64,000 bases of DNA from the NCBI GenBank assembly GCA_051954235.1, contig JBQCHY010000065.1:68816-132815 (forward strand). Direction: 5' to 3'. The stretch is from 62-47 sp051954235. GTDB lineage: Bacteria > Pseudomonadota > Alphaproteobacteria > Rhizobiales > Xanthobacteraceae. The notes beneath the pieces were generated by a model. The model was not told the DNA's origin. It did not search any database and saw only the letters and a list, made by a program, of their open reading frames with translations. Below, one piece after another: positions 27,858 through 36,766 of the stretch. A program made the translations under genes and the position numbers. Each line of letters opens with the position of its first letter. The stretch's first letter is position 1.

Positions 27858-28451
27858 TTAGGCATTATTGTTCTTGTCGTCCTTGAGTTGCGCGGCGCGG
27901 TCCGCGGCATTGGTGCCGCCGCCACCGACGCTCACCCGATTCAGCGAGAGCCGCATGCCCTGCGTGGGGACCGGTGCACGCTTCGAACTCAGCGTGCGCG
28001 AATTGACGCCCATCCAGGAAATCTCGGAGGAGAGCCGGCCGTATTCGATTTTAGGGCAGCGGTTCATTACCACTTTCAACCCGGCGGCTTCGGCAAGCGC
28101 ACAGGCTTCGTCGTTGCGGACGCCAAGCTGCATCCAGATCACTTTCGGCAGAGGATTGAGCGTCAACGCATCCTTGACCAACGCCAGCGCCGCGTCTGAA
28201 TTGCGGAAGATGTCGATCATGTCGATCGGACGATCGATGTCGGCGAGCGAGGCCACGAACGGCTTGCCCATCAGGCTTTTGCCGACCTGTCCGGGGTTGA
28301 CCGGGATCATGTCGTAGCCGCGCTGCGCCAGATATTTGAACGCGAAGTAACTCGGCCGCACGTTGACCGGCGACGCGCCGACCATCGCGATGGTCTTCAC
28401 GTTGTTGAGGATGCTGCGAATATAATTGTCGTCGTAAGTGTCGTGGTTCAT
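27858..28451 (-). CDS. CoA-binding domain protein (YccU type)
   Basis: Cytosolic protein of 197 residues with a single CoA_binding_2 Rossmann domain: IRSILNNVKTIAMVGASPVN near residue 11, RPSYFAFKYLAQRGYDMIPV, DMIDIFRN and PKVIWMQLGVRNDEACALAE, ending MNRCPKIEYGRL. The family, including E. coli YccU, is of unclear physiological role. The last 50 residues (Gly-rich, then AADRAAQLKDDKNNNA) extend beyond the domain. It lies upstream of metY on the same strand with a 145-bp gap. Confidence 0.85.
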   Translation of the reverse strand: MNHDTYDDNYIRSILNNVKTIAMVGASPVNVRPSYFAFKYLAQRGYDMIPVNPGQVGKSLMGKPFVASLADIDRPIDMIDIFRNSDAALALVKDALTLNPLPKVIWMQLGVRNDEACALAEAAGLKVVMNRCPKIEYGRLSSEISWMGVNSRTLSSKRAPVPTQGMRLSLNRVSVGGGGTNAADRAAQLKDDKNNNA

Positions 28452-28475
28452 TGTAACGCGATCATTTCATTGAAA

Positions 28476-28559
28476 CGTCTTTGCGAGAAGCAAAGCGACG
28501 AAGCAATCCAGTCCTTGATTCGTGGCTTTCTGGATTGCTTCGCTTCGCTCGCAATGACG
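28476..28559. repeat. Intergenic palindromic repeat, family A (copy 2)
   Basis: CGTCTTTGCGAG to CTCGCAATGACG, with AAGCAATCCAG facing CTGGATTGCTT. Related to copies at 15151 and 56160. Confidence 0.87.
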
Positions 28560-28599
28560 GAAGGGACGCACTTCGGCCGATATTGCATCGCTTGCAATT

Positions 28600-29439
28600 C
28601 TAGCGATCCTGCCAAGTCGGTACGCGCTTTTCGACGAAGGCGCAAATGCCTTCCTCGGCGTCGCGCGCCATCATGTTTTCGGTCATCACTTCCGACGCGA
28701 AGCGATAGGCGTCGGCGAGACTCATTTCGACCTGCCGATAAAACGCTTCTTTGCCGATCTTGACGGTGTGAGCCGACTTGCGCGCAACTTGTTGAGCGAG
28801 CGCAATCGCGGTATCGCGTTCGGTGCCGTGAGCGACCACGCGATTAACGAGACCGATGTCGCGCGCGCGGGTCGCGCTCACTGGTTCGCCTGTCAGCAAC
28901 ATTTCCATCGCCTGCTTGCGGGGAACGTTGCGCGACAGCGCCACCATCGGCGTCGAGCAGAACAGGCCGATATCGACGCCGGGCGTCGCGAAGGTCGCCT
29001 GTTCGGAGGCAATGGCGAGATCGCAACTCGCCACCAGTTGGCATCCGGCGGCGGTGGCGACGCCCTGCACGGCGGCGACGACGGGTTTCGGCAGACGCAC
29101 GATGCTTTGCATCATCGCACTACAGGCCGTCATCATTCGCGCGAAGAACGCGCGGCCGCCATCGGCATCGGCGCGACGCGCCGTCAGTTCCTTGAGATCG
29201 TGGCCCGAGGAGAATGCTTTGCCGGCGGCGGCGATTACCACCGCGCGCACGGCTTTATCGTCGCCGATAGCGTCGATCGTGGCGTGGAGATCGGCGATCA
29301 GGGCTTCCGAAAGGCAATTGCGGGCTTCGGGCCGGTTCAGGGTCAACACGGCTACGTCACCGATCTGCTCGCGGAGCAGAATCGGAGGAGCGGAAATCGG
29401 CGCGCGAAGCGGTTGGGCATTCATTGTCGTATCCATCAT
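28600..29439 (-). CDS. Enoyl-CoA hydratase/isomerase family protein, ECHDC3-like, lacking both catalytic Glu
   Basis: Crotonase-fold protein of about 279 residues. The backbone motifs are clear: LNRPEARNCLSEALI, the oxyanion segment FSSGHDLKEL, and VQGVATAAGCQLVASCDLAI. In active hydratases the sequence GGGCELA and the later PE each supply a catalytic Glu; here the aligned positions read GCQLV (Gln) and TPGV (Gly). The sequence instead resembles human ECHDC3, whose activity is unclear. The start is one of several Met codons (29439, 29436, 29424); none has a good Shine-Dalgarno. It is divergent from a thioesterase gene. Confidence 0.88.
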   Translation of the reverse strand: MMDTTMNAQPLRAPISAPPILLREQIGDVAVLTLNRPEARNCLSEALIADLHATIDAIGDDKAVRAVVIAAAGKAFSSGHDLKELTARRADADGGRAFFARMMTACSAMMQSIVRLPKPVVAAVQGVATAAGCQLVASCDLAIASEQATFATPGVDIGLFCSTPMVALSRNVPRKQAMEMLLTGEPVSATRARDIGLVNRVVAHGTERDTAIALAQQVARKSAHTVKIGKEAFYRQVEMSLADAYRFASEVMTENMMARDAEEGICAFVEKRVPTWQDR

Positions 29440-29497
29440 CTGGCGAGTTCCGTCATCGTACTGTAACAGAGGGCGGCAAGCGAGAGTGAGGGCAAGC

Positions 29498-29929
29498 ATG
29501 GCCGTTGCGAAAATGAGCGTCGCCGAACTGGAGGCGTTTCTTCATACTGAGTTTCCTCAGGCATTCAGCGGCGGGGATATCGCAATCGAGAGTGCCGATG
29601 GCGCCACTTGCTTGCTGCGCCAGCAGTATAGCGAACGCATGTTGCGGCCCGGCGGCACTGTGTCCGGCCCGACGCTGATGGCGTTGGCGGATTTCGCCAT
29701 GTATGTGGTGCTGCTGTCCGCCATCGGCCCTATCGGACTGGCAGTGACCACGAATCTCAACATCAATTTCCTGCGCAAGGGACAACCGGAACAGGATGTG
29801 CTGGCGGCGGCGCGGCTGCTCAAGCTCGGCAAGCGGTTGGCGGTGGGCGAGGTGACGCTTCTCTCGGGCACATCGCCTGACCCGATCGCTCACGTTACGG
29901 CGACCTATTCCATTCCAAACGCAAGCTGA
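29498..29929 (+). CDS. PaaI-type hotdog thioesterase family protein
   Basis: A 143-residue hotdog-fold protein, probably hydrolysing acyl-CoA. Seen: YSERMLRPGGTVSGPTLMALADFAMYVVLL (residues about 47-76), NLNINFLRKG and a C-terminal AHVTATYSIP strand. In classic PaaI proteins the first motif reads HGG; here SGP takes its place, so activity is uncertain. The ATG at 29498 has GAGGG six bases upstream. It is divergent from the ECHDC3-like gene across 58 bp, suggesting a shared promoter and a joint acyl-CoA role. Confidence 0.83.
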   Translation: MAVAKMSVAELEAFLHTEFPQAFSGGDIAIESADGATCLLRQQYSERMLRPGGTVSGPTLMALADFAMYVVLLSAIGPIGLAVTTNLNINFLRKGQPEQDVLAAARLLKLGKRLAVGEVTLLSGTSPDPIAHVTATYSIPNAS

Positions 29930-30081
29930 TTTCTAGGGTATCAAAATACCATATTTTTAAGCGCTTGATATTGCGTGTGAATTTGCCGCGTTTGACCATT
30001 GACGTGGCGGCGCGCGATCTCTAAAAGCTCGGCCTGTCCGCTGCAATCGGCGCGGGCCCAATCCCTTTCAGGAATGTTCAC

Positions 30082-30546
30082 ATGAAGACGTTTTCGGCTA
30101 AGCCCGCCGAAGTCACCAAGAAGTGGGTGGTGATCGACGCCAGCGGTCTGGTTGTCGGCCGCCTCGCGACGCTGGTGGCGATGCGGTTGCGCGGCAAGCA
30201 CCTCCCGACCTACACGCCTCACGTCGATTGCGGCGACAATGTTATCGTCATCAACGCCGCCAAGGTGGTGTTGACCGGCCGCAAGCGCGACCAGAAGGTT
30301 TATTACAACCACACCGGTTTCATCGGCGGCATCAAGGAACGCAGCGCGAAGTCGATCCTCGAAGGTCGCTTCCCGGAGCGCGTGTTGGAAAAGGCCGTCG
30401 AGCGCATGATCCCGCGCGGGCCGCTCGGCCGTGTCCAGATGGGCAATCTCCGGGTCTATGCCGGTGCTGAACATCCGCATGAAGCGCAGCAGCCGGAAGT
30501 CGTCGATATCGGCGCGATGAATCGCAAGAACAAGAGGGCCGCATAA
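30082..30546 (+). CDS. rplM: 50S ribosomal protein L13
   Basis: Large-subunit ribosomal protein, 154 residues, with MKTFSAKPAEVTKKWVVIDA, GRLATLVAMRLRGKHLPTYT, the VYYNHTGFIGG signature (here KVYYNHTGFIGG) and LKVYAG-type ending NLRVYAGAEHPHEAQQP. It is followed by rpsI after one base, the universal L13-S9 operon. Confidence 0.98.
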   Translation: MKTFSAKPAEVTKKWVVIDASGLVVGRLATLVAMRLRGKHLPTYTPHVDCGDNVIVINAAKVVLTGRKRDQKVYYNHTGFIGGIKERSAKSILEGRFPERVLEKAVERMIPRGPLGRVQMGNLRVYAGAEHPHEAQQPEVVDIGAMNRKNKRAA

Positions 30547-30547
30547 G

Positions 30548-31024
30548 ATGTCCGATACCATGCAGTCTCTCGATCAGTTGGCCGCGCTGAAGACGGCGGC
30601 CCCCGACGCGCCGAAGCACGTCAAGAAGGTCGACAAGCAGGGCCGCGCGTATGCCACCGGCAAGCGCAAGGACGCGGTCGCTCGTGTCTGGATCAAGCCG
30701 GGCGCTGGCAAGATCATCGTCAACACCCGCGAGGTCGAAGTCTATTTCGCTCGTCCGGTGCTGCGCATGCTGATCCAGCAGCCGCTGGTCGCGGCGGCGC
30801 GGGCAGGGCAGTATGACGTGGTCTGCACCGTCACCGGTGGCGGCCTGTCGGGCCAGGCCGGCGCAGTGCGTCACGGTCTGTCCAAGGCTCTGACCCACTT
30901 CGAGCCGGATCTGCGCGGCGTCCTCAAGAAGGGCGGCTTCCTGACTCGCGACTCGCGCGTCGTCGAACGCAAGAAGTACGGCAAGGCGAAGGCCCGCCGT
31001 TCGTTCCAGTTCTCGAAGCGTTAA
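30548..31024 (+). CDS. rpsI: 30S ribosomal protein S9
   Basis: Small-subunit ribosomal protein, 158 residues. An alphaproteobacterial N-terminal extension precedes the conserved YATGKRKDAVARVWIKPG core; GGGLSGQAGAVRHGLSKAL follows, and the C-terminal SFQFSKR tail is the one that contacts P-site tRNA. It is co-transcribed with rplM and followed by a strong terminator. Confidence 0.98.
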   Translation: MSDTMQSLDQLAALKTAAPDAPKHVKKVDKQGRAYATGKRKDAVARVWIKPGAGKIIVNTREVEVYFARPVLRMLIQQPLVAAARAGQYDVVCTVTGGGLSGQAGAVRHGLSKALTHFEPDLRGVLKKGGFLTRDSRVVERKKYGKAKARRSFQFSKR

Positions 31025-31070
31025 CCGTGGTCATGCGGGCCGCGGCCCGCAGACGATGGCTATGTTTTAC

Positions 31071-31099
31071 AAAAGGGCGCCCACAGAGGCGCCCTTTTT
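31071..31099 (+). terminator. Rho-independent terminator of rplM-rpsI
   Basis: AAAAGGGCGCC (31071-31081) pairs with GGCGCCCTTTT (31088-31098) around the loop CACAGA, followed by T then A. Confidence 0.92.
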
Positions 31100-31258
31100 A
31101 TTGTCGGTGTCATGGTACTTTCCATTTGAAATGATTTTCGTCGAAAACTTGCATGGGCATACAAACGGATTGCAAATTCGTGTCGCCTAAATTCCGCGGC
31201 GGCTGAGGTCCTGATTTCCCGACACAACCCCGCCCGCCGAATTGCCGGTTACGCCACG

Positions 31259-32500
31259 ATGTCGCTCGACACCTCAACGCTTTATCTCGTGGCAACGCTG
31301 GTTGCCGCGCTCCTGGGAGCCATGCTCCTTTTCTTCGGACGGCAAGAGAATATCCCCGCGCTGAGATGGTGGGGCGCAGCCTACGTACTGGGCGCGTGTT
31401 CGATCGCTGTCTCGACGCTGACCAACTCGCTGCTGATCCAGCAACTGTCACTCTCATTGAACGCCGCAGGCTTCGTGGCGTGCGGCATGGTGTGGGGCGC
31501 TGCGCGGGTGTTTCACGGCCGCGCGCCGAATTTGCCGGGCATCCTGCTGGGTGCGTTCGTTTGGCTGGCGGCGATCAGCCTTCTGGCGCCAATAACACCG
31601 GCAATGCGGATGACGATCGGCGCTGCGATTGTCGCCGTCTACGCCGCGTTGACGGCGAGCGAATTGCTGACCGAGCGGCGCAAGACGATGAAGCGACGAT
31701 GGCCGTCGTTCGTGGTGCCGGTCTTGCACGGCTTCGTGCTGATGCTGCCGATCCTGCTCGGCGATTATTTCCGTGGCGATGACGAGAGCTTCGCGGACAG
31801 CGTCTGGGGGACCATTTTCGCGATGGAATTGGTGCTCTACGCGGTGGGCACCGTCTTCGTCATTTTCATGCTGGTGTCGGAACGGACGGTGCGGGCGCAC
31901 AAGGCCGCGGCGTCGCTCGATCCGCTGACCGGCATCTTCAATCGCCGCGGCTTTGCCGAAGCGACCACGCGCATGATCGAGCGCGAAGCGGATGCGGGAC
32001 GTCCCGTCACCGTAATGATCTTCGATATCGATCACTTCAAATCGATCAACGACCGGTTCGGTCATCCGGCGGGCGACGATGTTCTCTGCCGCTTTGCCGG
32101 CGTCATCACCAACACATTGCGGATCACCGATCTTTGCGGTCGTATCGGCGGCGAGGAGTTCGCGGCGCTGCTGCCGTGCTCGATGGAGGAAGCGCTGCTG
32201 GCCGCCGAGCGTGTGCGCGAAGCGTTTGCTACAAGCGGAATCGTGATTGCGGAAACGCCGGTGGATACCACAGTGAGCATTGGCGTTGCGGGCGGGCCGG
32301 TCGGCACCGAACTCGATGTGTTGCTGGCCGCCGCCGATACCGCGCTCTATCAAGCCAAGCGCGGCGGTCGCAATCGCGTGCAGTCGGCATCGGAGACGCC
32401 GGTGTCGCTGGAACAGGGGCGCGTCGCGACCGCGAGCCAGTCCGCGCAAGCTGCGCGGCCTGAGATGGTGCTGAACGCGACTGCGATGAGCCGCGCTTGA
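31259..32500 (+). CDS. Membrane-bound diguanylate cyclase (GGDEF domain)
   Basis: Synthesises the second messenger c-di-GMP from two GTP. The 413-residue protein has an N-terminal membrane region of about six helices (residues 5-220) and a C-terminal GGDEF domain (about 220-385): DPLTGIFNRRGF, IFDIDHFKSINDRFGHPAGD, the active-site GRIGGEEFAALLP and DTALYQAKRGGRNRV. The inhibitory I-site RITD lies exactly five residues before GGEEF, so product feedback is expected. A 40-residue low-complexity tail follows. The PilZ protein at 34637 is a possible local effector; that link is inference. Confidence 0.93.
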   Translation: MSLDTSTLYLVATLVAALLGAMLLFFGRQENIPALRWWGAAYVLGACSIAVSTLTNSLLIQQLSLSLNAAGFVACGMVWGAARVFHGRAPNLPGILLGAFVWLAAISLLAPITPAMRMTIGAAIVAVYAALTASELLTERRKTMKRRWPSFVVPVLHGFVLMLPILLGDYFRGDDESFADSVWGTIFAMELVLYAVGTVFVIFMLVSERTVRAHKAAASLDPLTGIFNRRGFAEATTRMIEREADAGRPVTVMIFDIDHFKSINDRFGHPAGDDVLCRFAGVITNTLRITDLCGRIGGEEFAALLPCSMEEALLAAERVREAFATSGIVIAETPVDTTVSIGVAGGPVGTELDVLLAAADTALYQAKRGGRNRVQSASETPVSLEQGRVATASQSAQAARPEMVLNATAMSRA

Positions 32501-32544
32501 GCCTGAGCGCGATGCGCTAACCTGCCATTTACCATTTCTACACT

Positions 32545-32793
32545 ATGATTCCGGGCATGAATCCGGCACGCCATGACACACCGAATGCAGCCTTGATGTC
32601 GCTCGAAGCGGCGGCAGCCTCCGCGCGGAGCGGTTTCGCCTGCATGTTCTCAACGTCGGCTGAATACGAGTCCGCGTTGATCACCGAGCGCCGCGCGCAG
32701 GGCCGATATGCCCCGCCGCGCCGGACTTGGCCGATGGCCGCCTTCGTCGGAGTGGCGCTGGTGGTCGCCGGCAGCGCGATCTGGCTGTTCTGA
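32545..32793 (+). CDS. Hypothetical small protein with C-terminal membrane anchor
   Basis: An 82-residue protein with no recognised domain. The N-terminal 60 residues are soluble and Ala/Arg-rich (SLEAAAASARSGFACMF), and a single hydrophobic helix (about 63-81, MAAFVGVALVVAGSAIWLF) ends the protein, so it looks tail-anchored. Two possible starts exist (32545, 32557), neither with a strong ribosome binding site. Codon use looks like the neighbours. Confidence 0.5.
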   Translation: MIPGMNPARHDTPNAALMSLEAAAASARSGFACMFSTSAEYESALITERRAQGRYAPPRRTWPMAAFVGVALVVAGSAIWLF

Positions 32794-32860
32794 ACCGATC
32801 CGGCTTCAACACGCAGCGATATTGCGATAAATCGTTGGCCTCAACAAAAAGGCCAGCACA

Positions 32861-33163
32861 ATGATTACTGAAATCGCCCAGATCGAAATCAAGCCAGGTT
32901 CGGAAGCCGACTTCGAAGCCGCCGTAGGCAAAGCGCGCGCGGAGTTCGGCAAGTCGAAAGGCTTTCATGGTTTCGAACTGCATCGTTCGATCGAGAAGCC
33001 GCAGCGCTATCGGCTCATGGTGAAGTGGGCGACGCTGGAAAATCACACGGTGGATTTTCGTGGCTCGGAACAGTTTGCCGCCTGGCGCGCGCTGGTGGGG
33101 CCGTACTTCGCCTCGCCTCCGGACGTCGAGCACACCGAAACGGTGGTGACCGCGAACGGTTGA
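32861..33163 (+). CDS. Antibiotic biosynthesis monooxygenase (ABM) family protein
   Basis: A 100-residue ferredoxin-like dimeric alpha+beta barrel protein. Seen: ITEIAQIEIKPGSEADFEAA, GFHGFELHRSIEKPQRYRLM, WATLENHTVDFRGSEQFAAW and the closing HTETV strand, the standard ABM order. Family members are small monooxygenases, quinol or heme-degrading enzymes; which applies here cannot be told. It stands alone between a small membrane protein and an intergenic repeat. Confidence 0.88.
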   Translation: MITEIAQIEIKPGSEADFEAAVGKARAEFGKSKGFHGFELHRSIEKPQRYRLMVKWATLENHTVDFRGSEQFAAWRALVGPYFASPPDVEHTETVVTANG

Positions 33164-33184
33164 CGGCTAGTCGGCTGAACGAAG

Positions 33185-33280
33185 CGTCATCCTGAGGTGC
33201 GAGCGAAGCGAGCCTCGAAGGATGGATGGATCGGGGCCGTCGCCCTTCGAGGGCCGCTTCGCGGCCGCCTCAGGGTGACG
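33185..33280. repeat. Intergenic palindromic repeat, family C
   Basis: CGTCATCCTGAGG at the left faces CCTCAGGGTGACG at the right, with an inner CCTCGAAGG / CCTTCGAGG pair. It lies between convergent genes. This is a third sequence family, distinct from A and B but with the same outer GTCA/TGAC bounds. Confidence 0.85.
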
Positions 33281-33303
33281 ACTCTCAGCTCAATCCCGAT
33301 GGA

Positions 33304-34449
33304 TCACGCTGTGGCCGTTTGATCCGGCCACAGATGGTTCAGCACCACCTTGATGACCGCGATCAACGGCAGCGCCAGCGCGAGGCCCCATAATCCGAAC
33401 AGGACGCCGAGGAAAATCTGCGCCGCGAACAGCGTGGCCGGCGGAATGCTGATGGCGTGGCGCTGGATCAGCGGCGTCAGCACGTTGCCTTCGAGAAACT
33501 GCACCGCGAGATAAAGCCCGAACGCGCTGATGATCGCGGTCCAGCCCGAGCCGAGACTCGCCAGCACGATCAGGCAGCCGGCGAGGATGGCGCCGACGTT
33601 CGGAATGAATGTGAGCAGCCCGGTGATGAAGCCCAGCACCAGCGCACCGGGAATCCCGATCAGCGTCAGTCCGATCCAGGTCAGCAGGAACAGCGTGGTC
33701 ATGGTGGCCATCTGGCCGAGCAGCCAGCGCCGCAGCGTCTCCCCGATGTCGTCGATCAGCTTCGCTGCTTCCGGCAGACGCTGTCGCGGCACGAAACGCA
33801 AAATGCCGTCGCGATAGAGTTTCGGCTGCGCCGCTAGCAACAGGCCGAGGAAGATCACCACGAAGAAATTGCCGACGCCTTCGAACACGCCGGCGAGAAT
33901 CTTGATGGTCTGGCTGACGATGGCGCCGGTGCCCGATGCAATCGCGCTGGCATCGGGCAATTTCGGGCCACGCGGGGGCGTAACCGGTGTGTCCTTGGGT
34001 GTCGTGGCGTCAGTTGTCGCCACCTTGGTGGTCCCGAGATTCAGGAAACTTGTGTCGATGCCCTGCTTCTCCAGAAAGTCCTTGGCGTTGCCGAGTTGCG
34101 CGCGAAGTGTCGAACTCAGCGCCGTCACCTGCTGGGCGATGGTCGCGCCGCCGAGCACGGCGACGCCGGACAGCAGCCCGGTGAACAGCACGCAGACGAT
34201 CACCAGCCGCAACGTCGGGCCGCCGCCCATCACCCGGCGCAACAGATCGGCCATCGCGGTGAGGAATACGCCGAACAGAATTCCGGCGAACAGCATGAAG
34301 AGCGTCCCGGCGGAATACCAGGCCAGTGCGAGAGCCGCGGCGAAGGCGACGATGCCGACGCCGCCGGCGGCGATGGAGCGGGCGAGGGAGCCGTGCGCAA
34401 GACCTCGATCTTCAAGCGAACTGCCCACGTTTTTGCCCCTCGATTCCAT
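33304..34449 (-). CDS. AI-2E family transporter (TqsA/PerM-like)
   Basis: Inner-membrane permease of 381 residues with about eight helices. It starts with a soluble segment, then LALAWYSAGTLFMLFAGILF, a periplasmic coiled segment (QQVTALSSTLRAQLGNAKDF) and a Thr/Pro-rich insert (TTDATTPKDTPVTPPRGPK). The signature C-terminal half follows: FLLTWIGLTLIGIPGALVLG, FIPNVGAILAG and EGNVLTPLIQRHAISIPP. Family members export diverse solutes, and true AI-2 transport is rarely shown. Confidence 0.92.
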   Translation of the reverse strand: MESRGKNVGSSLEDRGLAHGSLARSIAAGGVGIVAFAAALALAWYSAGTLFMLFAGILFGVFLTAMADLLRRVMGGGPTLRLVIVCVLFTGLLSGVAVLGGATIAQQVTALSSTLRAQLGNAKDFLEKQGIDTSFLNLGTTKVATTDATTPKDTPVTPPRGPKLPDASAIASGTGAIVSQTIKILAGVFEGVGNFFVVIFLGLLLAAQPKLYRDGILRFVPRQRLPEAAKLIDDIGETLRRWLLGQMATMTTLFLLTWIGLTLIGIPGALVLGFITGLLTFIPNVGAILAGCLIVLASLGSGWTAIISAFGLYLAVQFLEGNVLTPLIQRHAISIPPATLFAAQIFLGVLFGLWGLALALPLIAVIKVVLNHLWPDQTATA

Positions 34450-34636
34450 TGATCTCTAGTCTTTCCATAATTCACTGGCGGATCAAGGCGTCCGGAATTC
34501 CGAAGGGGACGTGCCAACCGGGCCAAGGGCGTCGTTGGCGCGTTTACCCTGTATGCAATTGGAACTTGTAGCGCCTTGTCTGAGCGCGGAGGGGTGGTAT
34601 CAGTTAAGGATTGATTAACCAAGCGAGTTTGAGCCG

Positions 34637-34990
34637 ATGTTGGAACGGCGAACGGAAATGCGCACGCGGACCTTCCTGGGTGGCGTCATCGCCTTTGACC
34701 GGCGCTATTCGACGGTCGCTTGTCAGGTGAGGAATCTCACGCAGGCAGGCGCTTACATTAGGATCGAATCGACTGCGGCGATCCCGGCTGAGTTTGATTT
34801 TTCAATCCCAGCCCGCGGTCGGTCATTTCGTGCGCAGTTGGTCTGGCGTGACGAGGAGGCTGCGGGCCTCCGCTTCACCAGCCCCGCCGAGTCCACGGTG
34901 ACTCCGCTGGACTACGCCATCAAGCTGAGGACTTGCGAGCGGGAAAACGTCGATCTCAAGCGACGCATTGCCGATCTCAGCGCCGGCTGA
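34637..34990 (+). CDS. PilZ domain protein
   Basis: A 117-residue protein consisting of a PilZ domain plus a short C-terminal helix (CERENVDLKRRIADL). The RxxxR c-di-GMP signature is present as ERRTEMRTR near the N-terminus, and NLTQAGAYI stands for the [DN]xSxxG motif, with Thr for Ser. Binding to c-di-GMP is therefore plausible. The nearby diguanylate cyclase at 31259 could feed it, but no operon link exists. Confidence 0.85.
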   Translation: MLERRTEMRTRTFLGGVIAFDRRYSTVACQVRNLTQAGAYIRIESTAAIPAEFDFSIPARGRSFRAQLVWRDEEAAGLRFTSPAESTVTPLDYAIKLRTCERENVDLKRRIADLSAG

Positions 34991-34997
34991 CGGCGTC

Positions 34998-35177
34998 ATG
35001 TCGAAGCCAACAACACGAAAGACGGTGTCGAGCGTTCTTCTCGTCGCGGCCATCAACTATGTGATGGTCGTGATCGTATCGGCGACCGCGGCAGCTGTTG
35101 TCGCGCAGACCGCCAGCGCGATCATCTCCGAGAAATTTCTCGCCGTCGTGACCGCTCTGAAAAGAGCCTCCTTTTGA
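34998..35177 (+). CDS. Possible small membrane protein
   Basis: A 59-residue reading frame starting MSKPTTRKTVSSVLLVAAIN, with one hydrophobic helix (about 10-40) and the basic end ALKRASF. It begins 7 bp after the PilZ gene stop on the same strand. No ribosome binding site or family is recognised, so it may be chance. Confidence 0.3.
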   Translation: MSKPTTRKTVSSVLLVAAINYVMVVIVSATAAAVVAQTASAIISEKFLAVVTALKRASF

Positions 35178-35217
35178 CGTATTCGCGTGCGATGCTGCGC
35201 GATCAAACTGCGGCAAA

Positions 35218-35248
35218 GCAAAAAAAGGCACCCGTGAAGGGTGCCTTT
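35218..35248 (-). terminator. Rho-independent terminator of glnB-glnA
   Basis: GGCACCC (35227-35233) pairs with GGGTGCC (35239-35245), extended by AAA/TTT. On the minus strand the stem is followed by a T run (complement of A35220-35226), correct for the end of glnA. Confidence 0.88.
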
Positions 35249-35291
35249 GATGTTTGTCGTTGGTCTCGTCGCCGGATGAGTCCGGCTGCGA

Positions 35292-36701
35292 TTACAGCGA
35301 ATAATACATGTCGAATTCGACCGGGTGCGGCGTCATTTCGAACCGCATCACGTCTTCCATCTTCAACTCGATGAAGCTGTCGATGAAGTCGTCGTCGAAA
35401 ACGCCGCCGGCCTTCAGGAAGGCGCGGTCCTTGTCGAGGCTTTCCAGTGCCTCGCGGAGCGAACCGCACACCGTCGGGATCTGCTTCAGCTCTTCGCGCG
35501 GCAGGTCGTAGAGATCCTTGTCCATGGCCGGACCCGGATCGATCTTGTTCTTGATGCCGTCGAGGCCGGCCATCAGCATCGCCGCGAAAGCGAGATACGG
35601 ATTGGCGGTCGGATCGGGGAAGCGAACCTCCACGCGCTTCGCCTTCGGCGACGTCGTGTAGGGAATGCGGCAGGAAGCCGAGCGGTTGCGCGCCGAATAG
35701 GCCAGCAGCACCGGCGCTTCATAACCCGGCACCAGACGCTTGTAGGAGTTGGTGGACGGGTTGGTGAAGGCGTTGATCGCCTTGGCGTGCTTGATGATGC
35801 CGCCGATGTAGTGCAGGCAGGTTTCCGACAGGTCGGCATACTTGTTGCCGGCGAAGGTCGGCTTGCCATCTTTCCAGATCGACTGGTGCACGTGCATGCC
35901 CGAGCCGTTATCGCCGAAGATCGGCTTCGGCATGAAGGTGGCGGTCTTGCCGTAGATGTGCGCGACCTGATGGATGCAGTACTTATAGACCTGCATCTGG
36001 TCGGCCATGTAGGTCAGCGTGTCGAACTTCATGCCGAGTTCGTGCTGCGCCGACGCCACTTCGTGGTGATGCTTCTCGACCTTGACGCCCATGCGCGCCA
36101 TCGCGCCGAGCATCTCCGAGCGCATGTCTTGCGTCGAATCCTGCGGCGGCACCGGGAAGTAACCGCCCTTGGTGCGGATGCGGTGGCCGAGGTTGCCGCC
36201 TTCATACTGGGTGTCCGAGTTGGTCGGCAGTTCGGCGGCGTCGAGACGGAAGCCGGTGTTGTAGGGGGTGGCGCTGTAGCGCACATCGTCGAAGATGAAG
36301 AATTCGGCTTCGGGGCCGACATAGACGGTGTCGCCGACGCCCATCGACTTCACCATGGCCTCGGCCTTCTTGGCGATACCGCGCGGGTCGCGGTTGTAGG
36401 GCTCGCCGGTGGTCGGCTCCAGCACGTCGCAGGTGATGACCATGGTGGTCTCGGCGAAGAACGGATCGATGGTCGCGGTTGCCGGATCGGGCATCAGCGT
36501 CATGTCGGATTCGTTGATCGCCTTCCAGCCGGCGATCGACGAGCCGTCGAACATGGTGCCTTCGGCGAAGATCTCTTCGTCGATCATCGAGATGTCGAAA
36601 GTGACGTGCTGCCACTTGCCGCGCGGATCGGTGAAACGCAGATCGACATACTTGACGTCATTGTCCTTGATCGACTTCAGGACTTCCTGGGCGGTGGTCA
36701 T
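35292..36701 (-). CDS. glnA: Type I glutamine synthetase
   Basis: ATP-dependent synthesis of glutamine from glutamate and ammonia; the dodecameric GSI of 469 residues. Signatures: DLRFTDPRGKWQHVTFD, FDGSSIAGWKAINESDM, the ATP/metal segment PIFGDNGSGMHVHQS and NRSASCRIP. The adenylylation Tyr is present in KDLYDLPREE at about residue 397, so it is the GSI-beta form controlled by GlnE. It lies 65 bp downstream of glnB in a standard nitrogen operon. Confidence 0.98.
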   Translation of the reverse strand: MTTAQEVLKSIKDNDVKYVDLRFTDPRGKWQHVTFDISMIDEEIFAEGTMFDGSSIAGWKAINESDMTLMPDPATATIDPFFAETTMVITCDVLEPTTGEPYNRDPRGIAKKAEAMVKSMGVGDTVYVGPEAEFFIFDDVRYSATPYNTGFRLDAAELPTNSDTQYEGGNLGHRIRTKGGYFPVPPQDSTQDMRSEMLGAMARMGVKVEKHHHEVASAQHELGMKFDTLTYMADQMQVYKYCIHQVAHIYGKTATFMPKPIFGDNGSGMHVHQSIWKDGKPTFAGNKYADLSETCLHYIGGIIKHAKAINAFTNPSTNSYKRLVPGYEAPVLLAYSARNRSASCRIPYTTSPKAKRVEVRFPDPTANPYLAFAAMLMAGLDGIKNKIDPGPAMDKDLYDLPREELKQIPTVCGSLREALESLDKDRAFLKAGGVFDDDFIDSFIELKMEDVMRFEMTPHPVEFDMYYSL

Positions 36702-36766
36702 GGATTCCTCTTATGTGGGTTCAACGGGTGGGAGCTGCTGTGCGCAGCCGATAGGCGGGACGAAAA

